Position numbers and translations under genes: made by a program. A stretch of DNA of 64,000 nt from Methylobacterium sp. PvR107 (GTDB lineage: Bacteria > Pseudomonadota > Alphaproteobacteria > Rhizobiales > Beijerinckiaceae). Below, piece after piece: positions 44,347 through 54,610 of the stretch (the first letter of the stretch is position 1; each line of letters starts with the position of its first letter). The DNA lies in NCBI RefSeq assembly GCF_017833295.1, contig NZ_JAFIBW010000001.1:4429501-4493500 (forward strand). Direction: 5' to 3'. Under the pieces are notes generated by a model that had not been told where the DNA came from, ran no database searches, and was given only the letters and a program-made list of their open reading frames with translations.

Positions 44347-45096
44347 ATGACTTCCGAAAAGCTGCGCCTCGGCGTCAACATCGACCACGTCGCCACCGTT
44401 CGCAACGCGCGCGGCGGCGATTATCCGGACCCGGTACGGGCCGCGCTGCTCGCCGTCGAGGCGGGGGCCGACGGCATCACCGCACACCTGCGCGAGGACA
44501 GACGCCACATCCGCGACACGGACATCGCGGCGCTGAAGCGCGGCCTCACCGTACCGCTTAACTTCGAGATGGCGGCCACCGACGAGATGGTGGCGATCGC
44601 GCTGGATACCCGTCCCCACGCCGCCTGCCTCGTCCCGGAAAAGCGGGAGGAGCGCACGACCGAAGGCGGGCTCGATATCATCGGCGGCCGAGACCATCTC
44701 GCCACGCGCATCCGGGCATTGGCGGAGGCCGGCATCCGGGTCTCGCTGTTCGTCGAGCCGGAGCCGGCCGTGATGGACGCGGCCCGCGCCCTCGGCGCAC
44801 CGGTGGTGGAGCTCCACACCGGCAGCTATTGCGAGGCCGCCCTGGAAGCGGACGAGGCGCACACCGCGCACCAGCTCGCCCGCATCCGGCGGGCGGCCGA
44901 GCACGGCGCAAGCCTCGGCCTGGAGATCCATGCCGGCCACGGTCTCACCCTCGGCAGCGTCGGCCCGGTCGCGGCTTTGCCGCAGATCCGGGAGCTGAAC
45001 ATCGGCCACTCGCTGATCGCCGACGCGATCTTCGTCGGGCTCGCTCAGGCCGTCCGGGACATGCGCGCCGCCATGGACCGCACGCGGGCACCATGA
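44347..45096 (+). CDS. pdxJ: Pyridoxine 5'-phosphate synthase
   Basis: 249 residues. A TIM barrel with PdxJ motifs [48 protein letters not shown] and [12 protein letters not shown]. It condenses 1-deoxyxylulose 5-phosphate with aminoacetone phosphate derivative to make pyridoxine 5'-phosphate. It starts the conserved pdxJ-acpS-lepB-rnc-era set and overlaps acpS by ATGA. The 1-deoxyxylulose 5-phosphate pool is shared with Dxr, encoded at 58585. Confidence 0.96.
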   Translation: MTSEKLRLGVNIDHVATVRNARGGDYPDPVRAALLAVEAGADGITAHLREDRRHIRDTDIAALKRGLTVPLNFEMAATDEMVAIALDTRPHAACLVPEKREERTTEGGLDIIGGRDHLATRIRALAEAGIRVSLFVEPEPAVMDAARALGAPVVELHTGSYCEAALEADEAHTAHQLARIRRAAEHGASLGLEIHAGHGLTLGSVGPVAALPQIRELNIGHSLIADAIFVGLAQAVRDMRAAMDRTRAP

Positions 45097-45503
45097 TCAT
45101 CGGGATCGGCTCGGACCTCTGCGATATCCGCCGGATCGCCCGGACCCTGGAGCGTCACGGCGAGCGCTTTACGCACCGGGTGTTCACCGACGGCGAGCGG
45201 GCCCGCTGCGATCGGCGGGCCGCCCGCGCGGAGGGCTACGCCCGCCGCTTCGCCGCCAAGGAGGCCTGTGCCAAGGCCCTTGGCACTGGCCTCAGTGCGG
45301 GGGTGTTCTGGCGGGACATGGAAGTAATCAACCTGCCCTCCGGGCAGCCGACCCTGTGCCTCACGGGCGGGGCGGCGGCGCGGCTTCAGGAATTGCTGCC
45401 GTCGGGCCACGAGGGGCGCCTCCACGTGAGTCTCACGGACGATCCACCCATGGCACAAGCCTTCGTGATCATCGAGGCGCTGCCACGGACCGGCACCCGC
45501 TGA
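45093..45503 (+). CDS. acpS: Holo-[acyl-carrier-protein] synthase
   Basis: 136 residues. Motifs [14 protein letters not shown] and [16 protein letters not shown]. It moves phosphopantetheine from CoA to acyl carrier protein. The ATG overlaps the pdxJ stop. Confidence 0.95.
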   Translation: MIIGIGSDLCDIRRIARTLERHGERFTHRVFTDGERARCDRRAARAEGYARRFAAKEACAKALGTGLSAGVFWRDMEVINLPSGQPTLCLTGGAAARLQELLPSGHEGRLHVSLTDDPPMAQAFVIIEALPRTGTR

Positions 45504-45693
45504 GATCCGGCACCGCGGATTAGCCGGTCGCTCTCGCGCGTTGCGGGTGGCTCGCGCTTGGTCTAGACCGCCGCACACAGCGGACACGATTGCGGCGCAT
45601 TCCTCGGGACAACCGCACATCAAAGCCGCGCGCGGCGGGGCCGCGCCCCGCTGGCGGCAGGCGACGAACCTCAACCGAAGACGGAACGCGCGC

Positions 45694-46479
45694 GTGGATT
45701 ACGACGGCAAGCCGCTCAGGAAACCCGCCGAGACCGGCACCTGGGCCAGCATCCGCGAGACGCTGAAGGTCGGCATCCAGGCGCTGCTCATCGCCCTGGT
45801 GGTGCGCACGCTGCTGTTCCAGCCGTTCAACATCCCGTCCGGTTCGCTGGTCCCGACCCTGCTGATCGGCGACTACCTGTTCGTCTCGAAATACTCCTAC
45901 GGCTACTCAAAGTACTCGCTGCCCCTCTCGGAATATATCCCGGTTCAGGCCGAGGGGCGGGTGTGGGGTGCGGAGCCGAAGCGCGGCGATATCGCGGTGT
46001 TCAAGCTGCCCAAGGACAACGCGACCGACTACATCAAACGCGTGATCGGCCTGCCGGGCGACAAGATCCAGATGATCGACGGTGTGCTCAACATCAACGG
46101 CAAGGCGGTGAAGCGCGAGCGCATCGCCGATTACGAGACCACCGACCCCTACGGACAGGCGACCAAGGTCCCGCAATATCTCGAGACGCTGCCGAACGGC
46201 GTGGTCCACCGGGTGATCGAACGCGACGGCGACAACGGCTTCTGGGACAAGACCGAGCTCTACACGGTCCCGCCCAATCACTTCTTCATGATGGGCGACA
46301 ACCGCGACAACTCGACGGATTCGCGCGACCTCGCCAATGTCGGGTACGTTCCCTTCGCGAATCTCGTGGGGCGGGCCGAGATGATCTTCTTCTCGATCGA
46401 CGAGGGTACCCCGGCGTGGCAGGTCTGGAACTGGCCGGCCCATGTCCGCTGGTCGCGCCTGTTCACGACGATTCATTGA
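45694..46479 (+). CDS. lepB: Signal peptidase I
   Basis: 261 residues from a GTG at 45694 (no ATG fits). One membrane span (VGIQALLIALVVRTLLFQPF), then the catalytic Ser in IPSGSLVPTLLIGDYLFVSK and the catalytic Lys in DYIKRVIGLPGD, then MMGDNRDNSTDSR. Here the usual Ser-Met after the nucleophile is Ser-Leu. It cleaves signal peptides on the outer face of the inner membrane. Confidence 0.95.
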   Translation: MDYDGKPLRKPAETGTWASIRETLKVGIQALLIALVVRTLLFQPFNIPSGSLVPTLLIGDYLFVSKYSYGYSKYSLPLSEYIPVQAEGRVWGAEPKRGDIAVFKLPKDNATDYIKRVIGLPGDKIQMIDGVLNINGKAVKRERIADYETTDPYGQATKVPQYLETLPNGVVHRVIERDGDNGFWDKTELYTVPPNHFFMMGDNRDNSTDSRDLANVGYVPFANLVGRAEMIFFSIDEGTPAWQVWNWPAHVRWSRLFTTIH

Positions 46480-47255
46480 CCGGCTCGGACTTGGACGACG
46501 CGGCACAGCACCGATCCTCCGCTCGGACGCGACGGGCCCACAAGCCGCGCCCGCCACTCGGCGCGCTCGAGGAGCGGATCGGTCACCACTTCGCCGATCA
46601 GGACCTGCTCACGCGCGCCCTGACCCACACCAGCAAGGCGAGTGGGCGGGGCGGCAGCTATCAGCGCCTGGAGTTCCTCGGCGACCGCGTGCTCGGCCTC
46701 GCGGTGGCGGACCGCCTCTACGGCGCCTTCGCCGACGCGGACGAGGGCGACCTCTCGCGCCGGCTCGCCGCGCTGGTGCGGCGGGAGACTTGCGCGACAG
46801 TTGCCGCGTCGTGGGAGGTCGGACCGCACCTGATCCTCGGCCAGGGTGAGGTGATGGGCGGCGGCCGGCGCAACCAGACGATCCTCGCCGATGTCTGCGA
46901 GGCGATCCTCGGTGCCATCTATCTCGATGCCGGGTTCGAGGCCGCCCGGGCGGTGGTCGAGGCGCATTTCCGACCGGGCGAGCCAACGGCCGCGGCCCGC
47001 GGTCGCGACGCGAAATCGGCCTTGCAGGAATGGGCCATGGGGCGGAGCCTGCCGATCCCCACCTATGCGGTTGTGGAGCGAACCGGCCCGGACCACGCGC
47101 CTCGTTTCCGGATTGCCGTTCAGGTCGAGGGACTTGAACCCGGCCTCGGCGAGGGCACATCGAAGCGGATCGCCGAACAGGCGGCCGCCCAGGCGTTATT
47201 GGAGCGGGAGGGGATCGGGGCCCTGCCGGAGGCGGGGCCGACGGAGACAGCATGA
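46476..47255 (+). CDS. rnc: Ribonuclease III
   Basis: 259 residues from a TTG at 46476 that overlaps the lepB stop (TTGA). The signature YQRLEFLGDRVLGL and the second catalytic segment ADVCEAILGAIYLD are present, then a double-stranded RNA-binding domain (about 180-245). It cuts double-stranded RNA in rRNA and mRNA processing. The N-terminal 30 residues are non-conserved, so a later start is possible. Confidence 0.93.
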   Translation: MTGSDLDDAAQHRSSARTRRAHKPRPPLGALEERIGHHFADQDLLTRALTHTSKASGRGGSYQRLEFLGDRVLGLAVADRLYGAFADADEGDLSRRLAALVRRETCATVAASWEVGPHLILGQGEVMGGGRRNQTILADVCEAILGAIYLDAGFEAARAVVEAHFRPGEPTAAARGRDAKSALQEWAMGRSLPIPTYAVVERTGPDHAPRFRIAVQVEGLEPGLGEGTSKRIAEQAAAQALLEREGIGALPEAGPTETA

Positions 47256-48223
47256 GCGAGCACGATCAGGACGACGCTTCGAACGAGGGGCCCGCCAACG
47301 CCGTCTCGGCGCTGCCGGGCACGCCGGCCGACGCCCGGGCGGGCTTCGTCGCGCTGATCGGCGTGCCGAATGCCGGCAAGTCGACGCTCCTGAACAACCT
47401 CGTCGGGACGAAGGTGTCGATTGTCTCCCGCAAGGTGCAGACCACCCGGGCGCTGGTGCGCGGCATCTTCATCGAGGGCAATGCCCAAGTGGTCCTCGTC
47501 GATACGCCCGGCATCTTCGCGCCCAAGCGGCGGCTCGATCGGGCGATGGTGCATTCCGCCTGGAGCGGCGCCGCGGATGCGGATGCCGTCTGTCTGTTGG
47601 TGGATGCCCGCAAGGGCGTCGATGAGGAGGTCGAGGCCGTGCTCGGCCGTCTCGGCGCAGTGAAGCGCGACAAGCTGCTGATCCTCAACAAGATCGACCT
47701 GATCGCCCGCGAGCGGTTGCTGGATCTCGCGGCGAAGCTCAATGCCGCCGCGCCCTTCGCCGAGACCTTCATGATCTCGGCGCTGAATGGCAGCGGCGTG
47801 CAGGATCTTCGACGCGCGCTCGCCGCCCGGATGCCTGGAGGTCCCTGGCTCTACCCGGAGGATCAGGTCTCGGACGCACCCTTGCGGATGCTGGCCGCCG
47901 AGATCACGCGCGAAAAGATCTACGACCGGCTGCACGAGGAACTTCCCTATCGCTCGACGGTCGAGACCGACCAGTGGCAGGTCCGGACCGACGGGTCGGT
48001 GCGGATCGAGCAGACGATCTTCGTCGAGCGGGAGAGCCAGCGCTCGATCGTGCTCGGCAAGGGTGGCCAGACCATCCGGTCGATCGGGCAGGCGGCGCGC
48101 CTTGAGATCGCCGAGGCGGCCGACGCGAAGGTCCACCTGTTCCTGCACGTGAAAGTCCGAGAGAACTGGGCCGACGACCCCGCCCGCTACCGCGAGATGG
48201 GCCTCGAATTTCCCCGGGGCTGA
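47252..48223 (+). CDS. era: GTPase Era
   Basis: 323 residues, ATG overlapping the rnc stop. G1 GVPNAGKSTLLNNL, G3 VDTPGIF, G4 NKID, and a C-terminal KH domain (FVERESQRSIVLGKGGQTIR). It binds the 3' end of 16S rRNA in small-subunit assembly. An N-terminal extension of about 30 residues is typical of alphaproteobacteria. Confidence 0.96.
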   Translation: MSEHDQDDASNEGPANAVSALPGTPADARAGFVALIGVPNAGKSTLLNNLVGTKVSIVSRKVQTTRALVRGIFIEGNAQVVLVDTPGIFAPKRRLDRAMVHSAWSGAADADAVCLLVDARKGVDEEVEAVLGRLGAVKRDKLLILNKIDLIARERLLDLAAKLNAAAPFAETFMISALNGSGVQDLRRALAARMPGGPWLYPEDQVSDAPLRMLAAEITREKIYDRLHEELPYRSTVETDQWQVRTDGSVRIEQTIFVERESQRSIVLGKGGQTIRSIGQAARLEIAEAADAKVHLFLHVKVRENWADDPARYREMGLEFPRG

Positions 48224-48383
48224 CCGGCCCCGCGGCTCCGGACGAGCCGGCAGGCTGGGCTTCCGGGATCGATCCGTTGTAAAATGGGGCCGTTCCCCCG
48301 GATGATCCGAGTCGGGCGCGGGCCGGTCCCGCACCGCACCGGAGCCGCGTTCCGGCCTCATCTCTCCAGATTCTGAAACGTTC

Positions 48384-49289
48384 ATGCGACATGCCGTCTA
48401 CGGCCTGCCGCCGGCGGATCTCGCTGAGGTCCCCGGCGATGCCGTCCAGGTTTCACCGTTGATTCCCGGTGCCTCCCGGCTGGAGGATCTGTCCGAGAAC
48501 AGCCTCGACGCCGCCACCGTCCTCGCGCCGCCCGGAACGCTCGAGCGGCGCTACGTGCTCGCGCACATCCTGCGCGCCCTGGGTCCTGGCGGCCGGATGA
48601 TTGCCCTGGCGCCCAAGGACCGGGGCGGGGCCCGGCTCGCCAAGGAACTCACCACCTTCGGGTGCGCCGTAGCCGACCAGCCGCGCCGCCACCACCGGAT
48701 CTGCCGGACCGACCGGCCGTCCGAGCCGGCCGGACTCGCCGAGGCGGTCGACGAGGGCGGCCCCCGCCACGTCGACAACCTCGCCCTGTGCACGCAACCC
48801 GGCATCTTCTCCTGGGACCGGCTCGATCCCGGCACGGCCCTGCTTCTCGCGAACCTGCCGTCCCTGAAGGGGCGGGGGGTCGATCTCGGCTGCGGCCTCG
48901 GGATCCTGGCCCGGGCGGTCCTCGCCGCGGAGGCCGTGACTGCGATGACACTCGTGGAGATCGACCGTCGCGCCGTCGAGATGGCCCGCCGCAACGTCGC
49001 CGACCCGCGGGCGACGATCCTCTGGGCCGATATCCGTGCGCCCGGGCTGGTGCCCGGCAACCTCGACTTCGTCGTCATGAACCCGCCCTTCCACGAGGGC
49101 GGCGCCGAGGATCAGGCGCTCGGCCGGGCCTTCGTTGCCCGGGCCGCCGAGGTGCTGCGGCCCGGCGGCACCCTGTGGCTCGTGGCCAACGCGCACCTGC
49201 CCTACGAGGCGGTGCTTCAGGCGGCGTTCCGCAGCGTTGCCGTCACCGTGCAGGCGAACGGCTATCGGGTCTACGAGGCGCGTCGATGA
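48384..49289 (+). CDS. Class I methyltransferase, RsmC-like
   Basis: 301 residues. An N-terminal non-catalytic domain and a C-terminal Rossmann methyltransferase with VDLGCGLGILARAVLAA (SAM motif I) and the N-methyltransferase tetrapeptide in VVMNPPFHEGG. This matches the RsmC/RlmG class, which methylates guanine N2 in rRNA. The exact target is inferred. The stop overlaps the ATG of the next gene, a pseudouridine synthase, so both may act in rRNA modification. Confidence 0.85.
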   Translation: MRHAVYGLPPADLAEVPGDAVQVSPLIPGASRLEDLSENSLDAATVLAPPGTLERRYVLAHILRALGPGGRMIALAPKDRGGARLAKELTTFGCAVADQPRRHHRICRTDRPSEPAGLAEAVDEGGPRHVDNLALCTQPGIFSWDRLDPGTALLLANLPSLKGRGVDLGCGLGILARAVLAAEAVTAMTLVEIDRRAVEMARRNVADPRATILWADIRAPGLVPGNLDFVVMNPPFHEGGAEDQALGRAFVARAAEVLRPGGTLWLVANAHLPYEAVLQAAFRSVAVTVQANGYRVYEARR

Positions 49290-50023
49290 GCGCGAAGGCG
49301 GTTCGGCTGGACAAGCTGCTCGCCAATCTCGGCTACGGCTCGCGCCGGGAGATTCAGGGGCTGGCCCGTGCCGGCGCGATCCGCCTCGACGGCGCGGAAT
49401 GGGCCGATGCGGGGGACCGGATCACCCTCGAGCCCGACCTGCCGAATCGGCTGGTAATCGACGGCGCGCCGCTCGATCCGCTGCCGGGCCTGTGCCTGAT
49501 GTTGCACAAGCCGCTGGGCGTGACCTGCTCGCACAAGGAAGCAGGGCCATTGGTCTACGGACTGCTGCCGGAGCGCTGGCGCCGCCGCGAGCCGCCGCTC
49601 TCCACCGTGGGTCGCCTCGACAAGGAGACCTCCGGCCTGCTGCTGCTGACCGACGACGGCGCGTTGCTGCACCGGATCATCAGCCCGAAGGCCAATGTGG
49701 CGAAGCGCTACCGCGTGACCCTCGACCGGCCGCTGACGGGGAACGAGGCGGCGGTCTTCGCGTCGGGCACGCTGATGCTGGAAGGCGAGGCGCGACCGCT
49801 GCTGCCGGTGGACCTCGTCGCCGATGATGCCATCCACTGCGCTGTGACGCTGACCGAGGGGCGCTACCATCAGGTCCGCCGGATGTTCGCCGCCGTCGGC
49901 AACCACGTCACGGCGCTGCACCGCGATCGGGTCGGCGGCCTCGATCTGCCGGAGGATCTGGCGGCCGGAGATTATCGGATCATGAGCCCGGCGGCCGTCG
50001 CGCGCGTTCTCGCCGCATCCTGA
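49286..50023 (+). CDS. RsuA-type rRNA pseudouridine synthase
   Basis: 245 residues. An S4 RNA-binding domain (residues about 7-55, RLDKLLANLGYGSRREIQGL) precedes the catalytic domain with STVGRLDKETSGLLLLT, whose Asp is the nucleophile, and EGRYHQVRRMFAAVGNHV. It isomerises a U to pseudouridine, as RsuA does at U516 of 16S rRNA. Its 3' end overlaps the convergent patatin gene by 44 bases. Confidence 0.93.
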   Translation: MSAKAVRLDKLLANLGYGSRREIQGLARAGAIRLDGAEWADAGDRITLEPDLPNRLVIDGAPLDPLPGLCLMLHKPLGVTCSHKEAGPLVYGLLPERWRRREPPLSTVGRLDKETSGLLLLTDDGALLHRIISPKANVAKRYRVTLDRPLTGNEAAVFASGTLMLEGEARPLLPVDLVADDAIHCAVTLTEGRYHQVRRMFAAVGNHVTALHRDRVGGLDLPEDLAAGDYRIMSPAAVARVLAAS

Positions 50024-53000
50024 CGGCCTGGGTCGACAAGTCGCGTGGGCGTGGCGACGGGCTCTGTTGGGATCGCCGCGCCAAGCGTTCCAGCCCATCG
50101 AACAGGTGTTCCATTTTGTTTCCGGGCGGCGACCGGGTTCCAGTCTCGCTGTTCGCCTGATTCGACAAATCGATGAGGCAATCCATCAGGTACTCGCCCA
50201 GCCGTCGATAGCTCTCGAAATCACTCTCGGTGAAAAACTGGTTCAGGGTGCTCTCGTGCGGGAAGCTCGTTTTCCGCTTCTGCATCGCCAGCAATTCCAC
50301 CGGCGCATCCGGCGGTAGCCACGCCTTCAGGTAGATCAAGCGGCCCGTCTGCGGCGGTTCATTGTCGGTCGCCGTTTGGTAGCGAATTTCGGCAAAAGCA
50401 CCCTGGGCCTCCAGCTTGGCGTCTCCGACGCGGATCGGCGGGAGGAAGGTGATCTCCGCACCGAGGTCGATACGCGCATACTCGATGGCTCGGGTGAGGT
50501 CCTCGTAGGCGTAATGCTGGTCCTGCCCGGCGTCGATGGCGAGGATCGTGCCGCAGCGTCGGCGCAGCATCTCGTAGATTCCGAGATTGTCGAAGTGGCC
50601 GCCGTCCGAGAGGTAGATGTACGGGGATTGCAGGCTGGCGAGACCCAGCAGGTCGTAGAGCAGGACCCCGACGGCGTTGCGTGGTCCGGCGCGGCCGAGC
50701 TGCTTCGGATCGTCCACGACGGCCGGGTTCGGCAGCCACGCTCCGAGCCGGACATTGAACAACGTCATCACGCTGGCGATCAGGGTCGTGGAGTGGTAGC
50801 CCATGTTGGGGCTCGCGGCGGCACCGGAGATCGTGATCGCCGTCCCGAGGCTGATGCCTTTGCGCTCATCGAGCAGGCCGGTCTGCTTCTCGTCGCCGGC
50901 ATACATGTCGCTGCGCACATAGGCGCCCTTCGGGTCCGCCCTGTTGTCTTCCAGATCGAGCGCCGCGGAGCCGCAGCGCAGCGGCGTGATCGTAAACGAC
51001 ACCGCCTTGCGCTCGGCCCGTGCCGGATCCTCGCCGACCGTGCTGTTGAGGGCGACGTTGATGACCGGAAACAGGCGGTTACCGCCCGCGGGCCGGTCGA
51101 AGGCATCGGCCATGCGCAAGTTGTCGGCCGGATCGAAGCCCGTGAAACCGTCCGGATGCCGGCTCTCGGGCCTGCGGGCCGCGCCCAGGAAGGCGCGCGT
51201 CAGGCGGTTGCGGTAGACCGCATGCATCGAGAAGCGGTTGAGGTTGATCGCGAGGCCGAGGCTCCAGGCGAGCCCGGCGCAGGCCGCAGCGACGGCGAAT
51301 GAGAGACCGGAGATCCCGAACATTCCGGGCTCCGCGGGGATGGCGATCCGGATTGCCGCCGATCCGATCAGGATCGCGAGGCCGTGGCCGATCAGGGCGA
51401 ACAGGATGGCTCCGAACACGATGACCCCGACATTGGCGATCGCGGCGAGGGGCAGTTGAAGCGCGGGCGCGGGGCCGCCGACGGCACGCGGCGTGAAGAC
51501 CGTCGCGGCGCTCCGCCCGATCCACGCCACGAGGCCCCCCGATGCCAGGCCACCGCCGGCCAGCACCTTGAATGCGCCGCCACTGAGCAGTGCGAGCCCG
51601 GCGCCGCCGACCACCACGACGGCACCGCCGGCGGTGCCGGCCAGGATGACGAGCAGCTTGGCGCCGCTGATGCGGGCCAGCCATTCCCGGTCGAGGTCGC
51701 CGCGGATCCGCTTATGGCGCAGCGCGACGAACACCGTCGTTCGCAAAGTCTCCGCCATGCCGACCCAGAGCGGACCGGCGATGGCCAGCCAGAACAGGCC
51801 GCCGTCGCGCGCGAGGGCGATGCCCGCCCAAAGGAACGTGCAGGACAGCGCGGCGCCCGCCACCCAGGGAAGGAAGCCCTGCGCGAGCACTGCGATATGC
51901 TTCCTGCGTGGGTCAATGGTTCGCCCGGTGCGCTCGATCGGCGTGTAGCGCCGGAGCGCTATCAAGAAGGCTGCGATGAGGTATGCCAGGAGGCAGGCGC
52001 CGGCGCTCAAGACCGGTACCCGCCAGAGGTCGGCGGCGGAGGGGTAGTCGGGGCGCTTGGGTCGTGCGCAGGCCGTTGACGGGAAAGCCGCGCCGCAGGT
52101 TCGGCCATCCGCCGCGATCGACGGGTCCCTGGCGGCGATCCGGAGTGCTTCGCGCACCACCGCGGTCAGCGGCGCCTGGCCGTCCGCCCGCGGGCACGCC
52201 GCCGGCGTATTGGCGGGGCACGCCACGTCGGGCCGCGTGCCGAACACGGTCTGCGCGTGCCGGATCTGTGCACGAGGCAGCACGGTGTCGGCGACCATCA
52301 GCGGAACCAGCACGCACCAGGCCAGCATCGGCACGACGACCAGCACGAGGATTTTCTGCCACGCGATGCCGTAAGTACCCGCCTTCGGGGGGCTTGCCTC
52401 CGGATCGGGATGATAGTGGCTGGGCAGGTAGAGGATCGAAACCGCTGCGCCCCACGTCAGACCGAGGAAGGCGACCAGCGCGAGCGCCAATCGGAACGGA
52501 TGATCCTCCGGGACCCCGACCATGGCCGCCGTCAAGGCGAAATGACAGAGGGGCAGGCTCGCCACCGCGCCGAAGATCGGCAGGAAGATGAGCCAATTGA
52601 CCAGCGTGTTGCGGATCCACAGCAGGATGCCGGCCAGGGTGTCGAGGGACAGCAGGCCCGCCTGCGGCGCCAGGAAGCGCGTATAGCGTCGCAGCTGTCT
52701 GACCGGCGCCGCCTCGCCTTCGTGAGCGCGTTTGCCGATCGTCCGCGCGATCGTCGGGATGGCCCGCTGTGCCTTGTCCTGATCGGCGACGAATCGCGTC
52801 AGCCAGGACCCGATATATCCGCCCCCCGAGACGGTGGAGAGATAATGGACGTTCTGGAGCAGCGCGTGCTTCTGATCCGCCAGCGAACGCAGCACGCCCA
52901 GACACAGGGCAGCGCTGCGCACGCCACCGCCCGATAGGCAGAGGGCCGCTGGCTGGGTGTCTCCGTCGAGGCCGAGCGCCGTCTTTTCTTCAGCGAAGGC

Positions 53001-53069
53001 TTTGTCCCAGTCGACGCGCATCGCGCGTGGTTTCTCGTCCGACGGCTCCGCAGGATCGACTGACGCCAT
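49980..53069 (-). CDS. Large membrane-embedded patatin-like phospholipase
   Basis: 1029 residues from the ATG at 53069, with GGGGAGA ahead; an in-frame GTG at 53123 is less likely. Patatin motifs are split by membrane segments. The oxyanion loop is ALCLSGGGVRSAALCLGVL (near residue 45) and the nucleophile is in YLSTVSGGGYIGSW. Several hydrophobic spans follow (residues about 150-630). The catalytic Asp is in YLSDGGHFDNLGIYEML near residue 840. Such proteins hydrolyse membrane lipids. The substrate and role are unknown. The 3' end overlaps the RsuA-type gene by 44 bases. Confidence 0.85.
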   Translation of the reverse strand: MASVDPAEPSDEKPRAMRVDWDKAFAEEKTALGLDGDTQPAALCLSGGGVRSAALCLGVLRSLADQKHALLQNVHYLSTVSGGGYIGSWLTRFVADQDKAQRAIPTIARTIGKRAHEGEAAPVRQLRRYTRFLAPQAGLLSLDTLAGILLWIRNTLVNWLIFLPIFGAVASLPLCHFALTAAMVGVPEDHPFRLALALVAFLGLTWGAAVSILYLPSHYHPDPEASPPKAGTYGIAWQKILVLVVVPMLAWCVLVPLMVADTVLPRAQIRHAQTVFGTRPDVACPANTPAACPRADGQAPLTAVVREALRIAARDPSIAADGRTCGAAFPSTACARPKRPDYPSAADLWRVPVLSAGACLLAYLIAAFLIALRRYTPIERTGRTIDPRRKHIAVLAQGFLPWVAGAALSCTFLWAGIALARDGGLFWLAIAGPLWVGMAETLRTTVFVALRHKRIRGDLDREWLARISGAKLLVILAGTAGGAVVVVGGAGLALLSGGAFKVLAGGGLASGGLVAWIGRSAATVFTPRAVGGPAPALQLPLAAIANVGVIVFGAILFALIGHGLAILIGSAAIRIAIPAEPGMFGISGLSFAVAAACAGLAWSLGLAINLNRFSMHAVYRNRLTRAFLGAARRPESRHPDGFTGFDPADNLRMADAFDRPAGGNRLFPVINVALNSTVGEDPARAERKAVSFTITPLRCGSAALDLEDNRADPKGAYVRSDMYAGDEKQTGLLDERKGISLGTAITISGAAASPNMGYHSTTLIASVMTLFNVRLGAWLPNPAVVDDPKQLGRAGPRNAVGVLLYDLLGLASLQSPYIYLSDGGHFDNLGIYEMLRRRCGTILAIDAGQDQHYAYEDLTRAIEYARIDLGAEITFLPPIRVGDAKLEAQGAFAEIRYQTATDNEPPQTGRLIYLKAWLPPDAPVELLAMQKRKTSFPHESTLNQFFTESDFESYRRLGEYLMDCLIDLSNQANSETGTRSPPGNKMEHLFDGLERLARRSQQSPSPRPRDLSTQAVRMRRERARRPPGS

Positions 53070-53528
53070 CGTTGACGATCTCCCCGACAAGCCGCGGACC
53101 AGCGGCGCGCCTTGTTCCGTCACACCGCGTCGGCTGATCGAGCGACGTGCGGTGCGGCGAACTTCAGTCTATCGGCCTCAGACCGATCGTATTTAACTCG
53201 GAGATGCGGATTATAGCCGGAAAATATAATTTAGATCAGAAATTATTGCTGGCGCAAGACGATTTTGAGGCGTCGAACGGCATGGTTGCCGCTGGATGGC
53301 GGCGCTCGATCGTACGGGGTTGGAGATCCTTTCGACGTGGGGTCCGCGGCGCTCTCGCCGGCCGGATCGCACCTGACAGACTTGCTGCCGGGCGCGCACT
53401 CTGCTAAGCGCCCGCCCATCCCACACGCGGAGCCGGCCTCATGCCTGAATGAGGCGTTTCCGGTGGTCGCCCGAGCATTCGGTCGACCGCATCCCTCCGC
53501 GGCGGATCTAACCGGAGAGCACAACGAT
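53070..53528 (+). promoter_or_regulatory. Intergenic region upstream of rpsB
   Basis: 459 bases without a credible gene. It includes an AT-rich patch (53190-53265, ggaaaatataatttagatc) unusual for this window. A possible promoter (cttgct at 53381, tgctaa at 53402) and a 7-base hairpin (gcctcat and atgaggc, 53436-53455) lie before the rpsB start. The rpsB leader and promoter are inferred. Confidence 0.35.
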
Positions 53529-54596
53529 ATGGCCGTCGATTTCTCTATGCGTCAGCTCCTCGAGGCGGGCGCCCATTTCGGTCACCAGTCCCACCGCTGG
53601 AACCCGAAGATGCAGCCGTACATCTTCGGCACGCGCAACAACATCCACATCATCGATCTCGCCCAGACCGTGCCGGCGCTGCACACGGCGCTGCAGGCGG
53701 TGAGCGACACCGTTGCCAAGGGCGGCCGCGTGCTGTTCGTCGGCACGAAGCGCCAGGCGGCCGACACGATCGCCGAGGCGGCCAAGCGCTCGGCCCAGTA
53801 CTACGTCAATTCCCGCTGGCTGGGCGGCATGCTCACCAACTGGAAGACCATCTCGGGCTCGATCTCGCGCCTGCGCAAGGTCACCGAGACGCTGGAGACC
53901 GGCGGCCCGGGCCTGACCAAGAAGGAGCGCCTGATGCTCTCCCGTGAGAAGGAGAAGCTCGAGAAGGCGCTCGGCGGCATCAAGGACATGGGCGGCGTGC
54001 CGGACCTGCTGTTCGTGATCGACACCAACAAGGAGCAGCTGGCGATCAAGGAGGCGAACCGCCTCGGCATCCCAGTGGCCGCCATCGTCGACACCAACTG
54101 CAACCCGGACGGCATCACCCACATCGTCCCGGCCAACGACGACGCCGGCCGCGCCATCGCGCTCTACTGCGACCTGATCGCCAAGGCCGCGATCGACGGC
54201 ATCTCGCGTGCCCAGGGCTCGTCCGGCATGGATCTCGGCGCCTCCGAGGAGCCGATGGCCGAGGAGCTGCCGGCGAACGACGCCGCGGCCGTCTCGGTCG
54301 AGTCCGATGCCCTCGACCCGGCCGACGTCGCGATGCTCGCCGAGACGACCGAGCATTTCGAGCTGCTCGCCGCCCCGCGCGGCGCGCCCGACGATCTGAC
54401 CAAGCTCAACGGCGCCGGCCCGCAGATCGTGCAGAAGCTCAATGACGCCGGCATCTACCACTACTGGCAGCTCGCCGCGATGACCCCCGAGGACGTCGCC
54501 AAGGTCGATGCGGACCTGAAGCTGAACGGCCGCATCGACCGCGATTCGTGGGTCTCGCAGGCGCGCGGCTTCGTCGAGGCCGCCGCGGCGGCCTGA
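53529..54596 (+). CDS. rpsB: 30S ribosomal protein S2 with C-terminal extension
   Basis: 355 residues, about 100 longer than E. coli S2. Residues 1-230 are standard S2: [37 protein letters not shown] and [20 protein letters not shown]. The extra C-terminus starts with an acidic linker and ends in a domain with [20 protein letters not shown] and [20 protein letters not shown]. That resembles the helix-hairpin-helix 'predicted flap endonuclease-1-like 5' DNA nuclease' domain seen on S2 of Hyphomicrobiales. First gene of the rpsB-tsf-pyrH-frr region. Confidence 0.95.
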   Translation: MAVDFSMRQLLEAGAHFGHQSHRWNPKMQPYIFGTRNNIHIIDLAQTVPALHTALQAVSDTVAKGGRVLFVGTKRQAADTIAEAAKRSAQYYVNSRWLGGMLTNWKTISGSISRLRKVTETLETGGPGLTKKERLMLSREKEKLEKALGGIKDMGGVPDLLFVIDTNKEQLAIKEANRLGIPVAAIVDTNCNPDGITHIVPANDDAGRAIALYCDLIAKAAIDGISRAQGSSGMDLGASEEPMAEELPANDAAAVSVESDALDPADVAMLAETTEHFELLAAPRGAPDDLTKLNGAGPQIVQKLNDAGIYHYWQLAAMTPEDVAKVDADLKLNGRIDRDSWVSQARGFVEAAAAA

Positions 54597-54610
54597 TCCA
54601 TCGGATGATC

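Noticed and set aside
49980..53069. Patatin gene as part of a phage-defence cassette
   Set aside because: No cyclase, sensor or other defence partner is adjacent; its neighbours are rRNA modification and ribosomal genes.
53190..53270. AT-rich patch upstream of rpsB as a possible foreign insertion
   Set aside because: Only about 80 bases, with no gene, repeat or target duplication; it more likely belongs to the promoter region.
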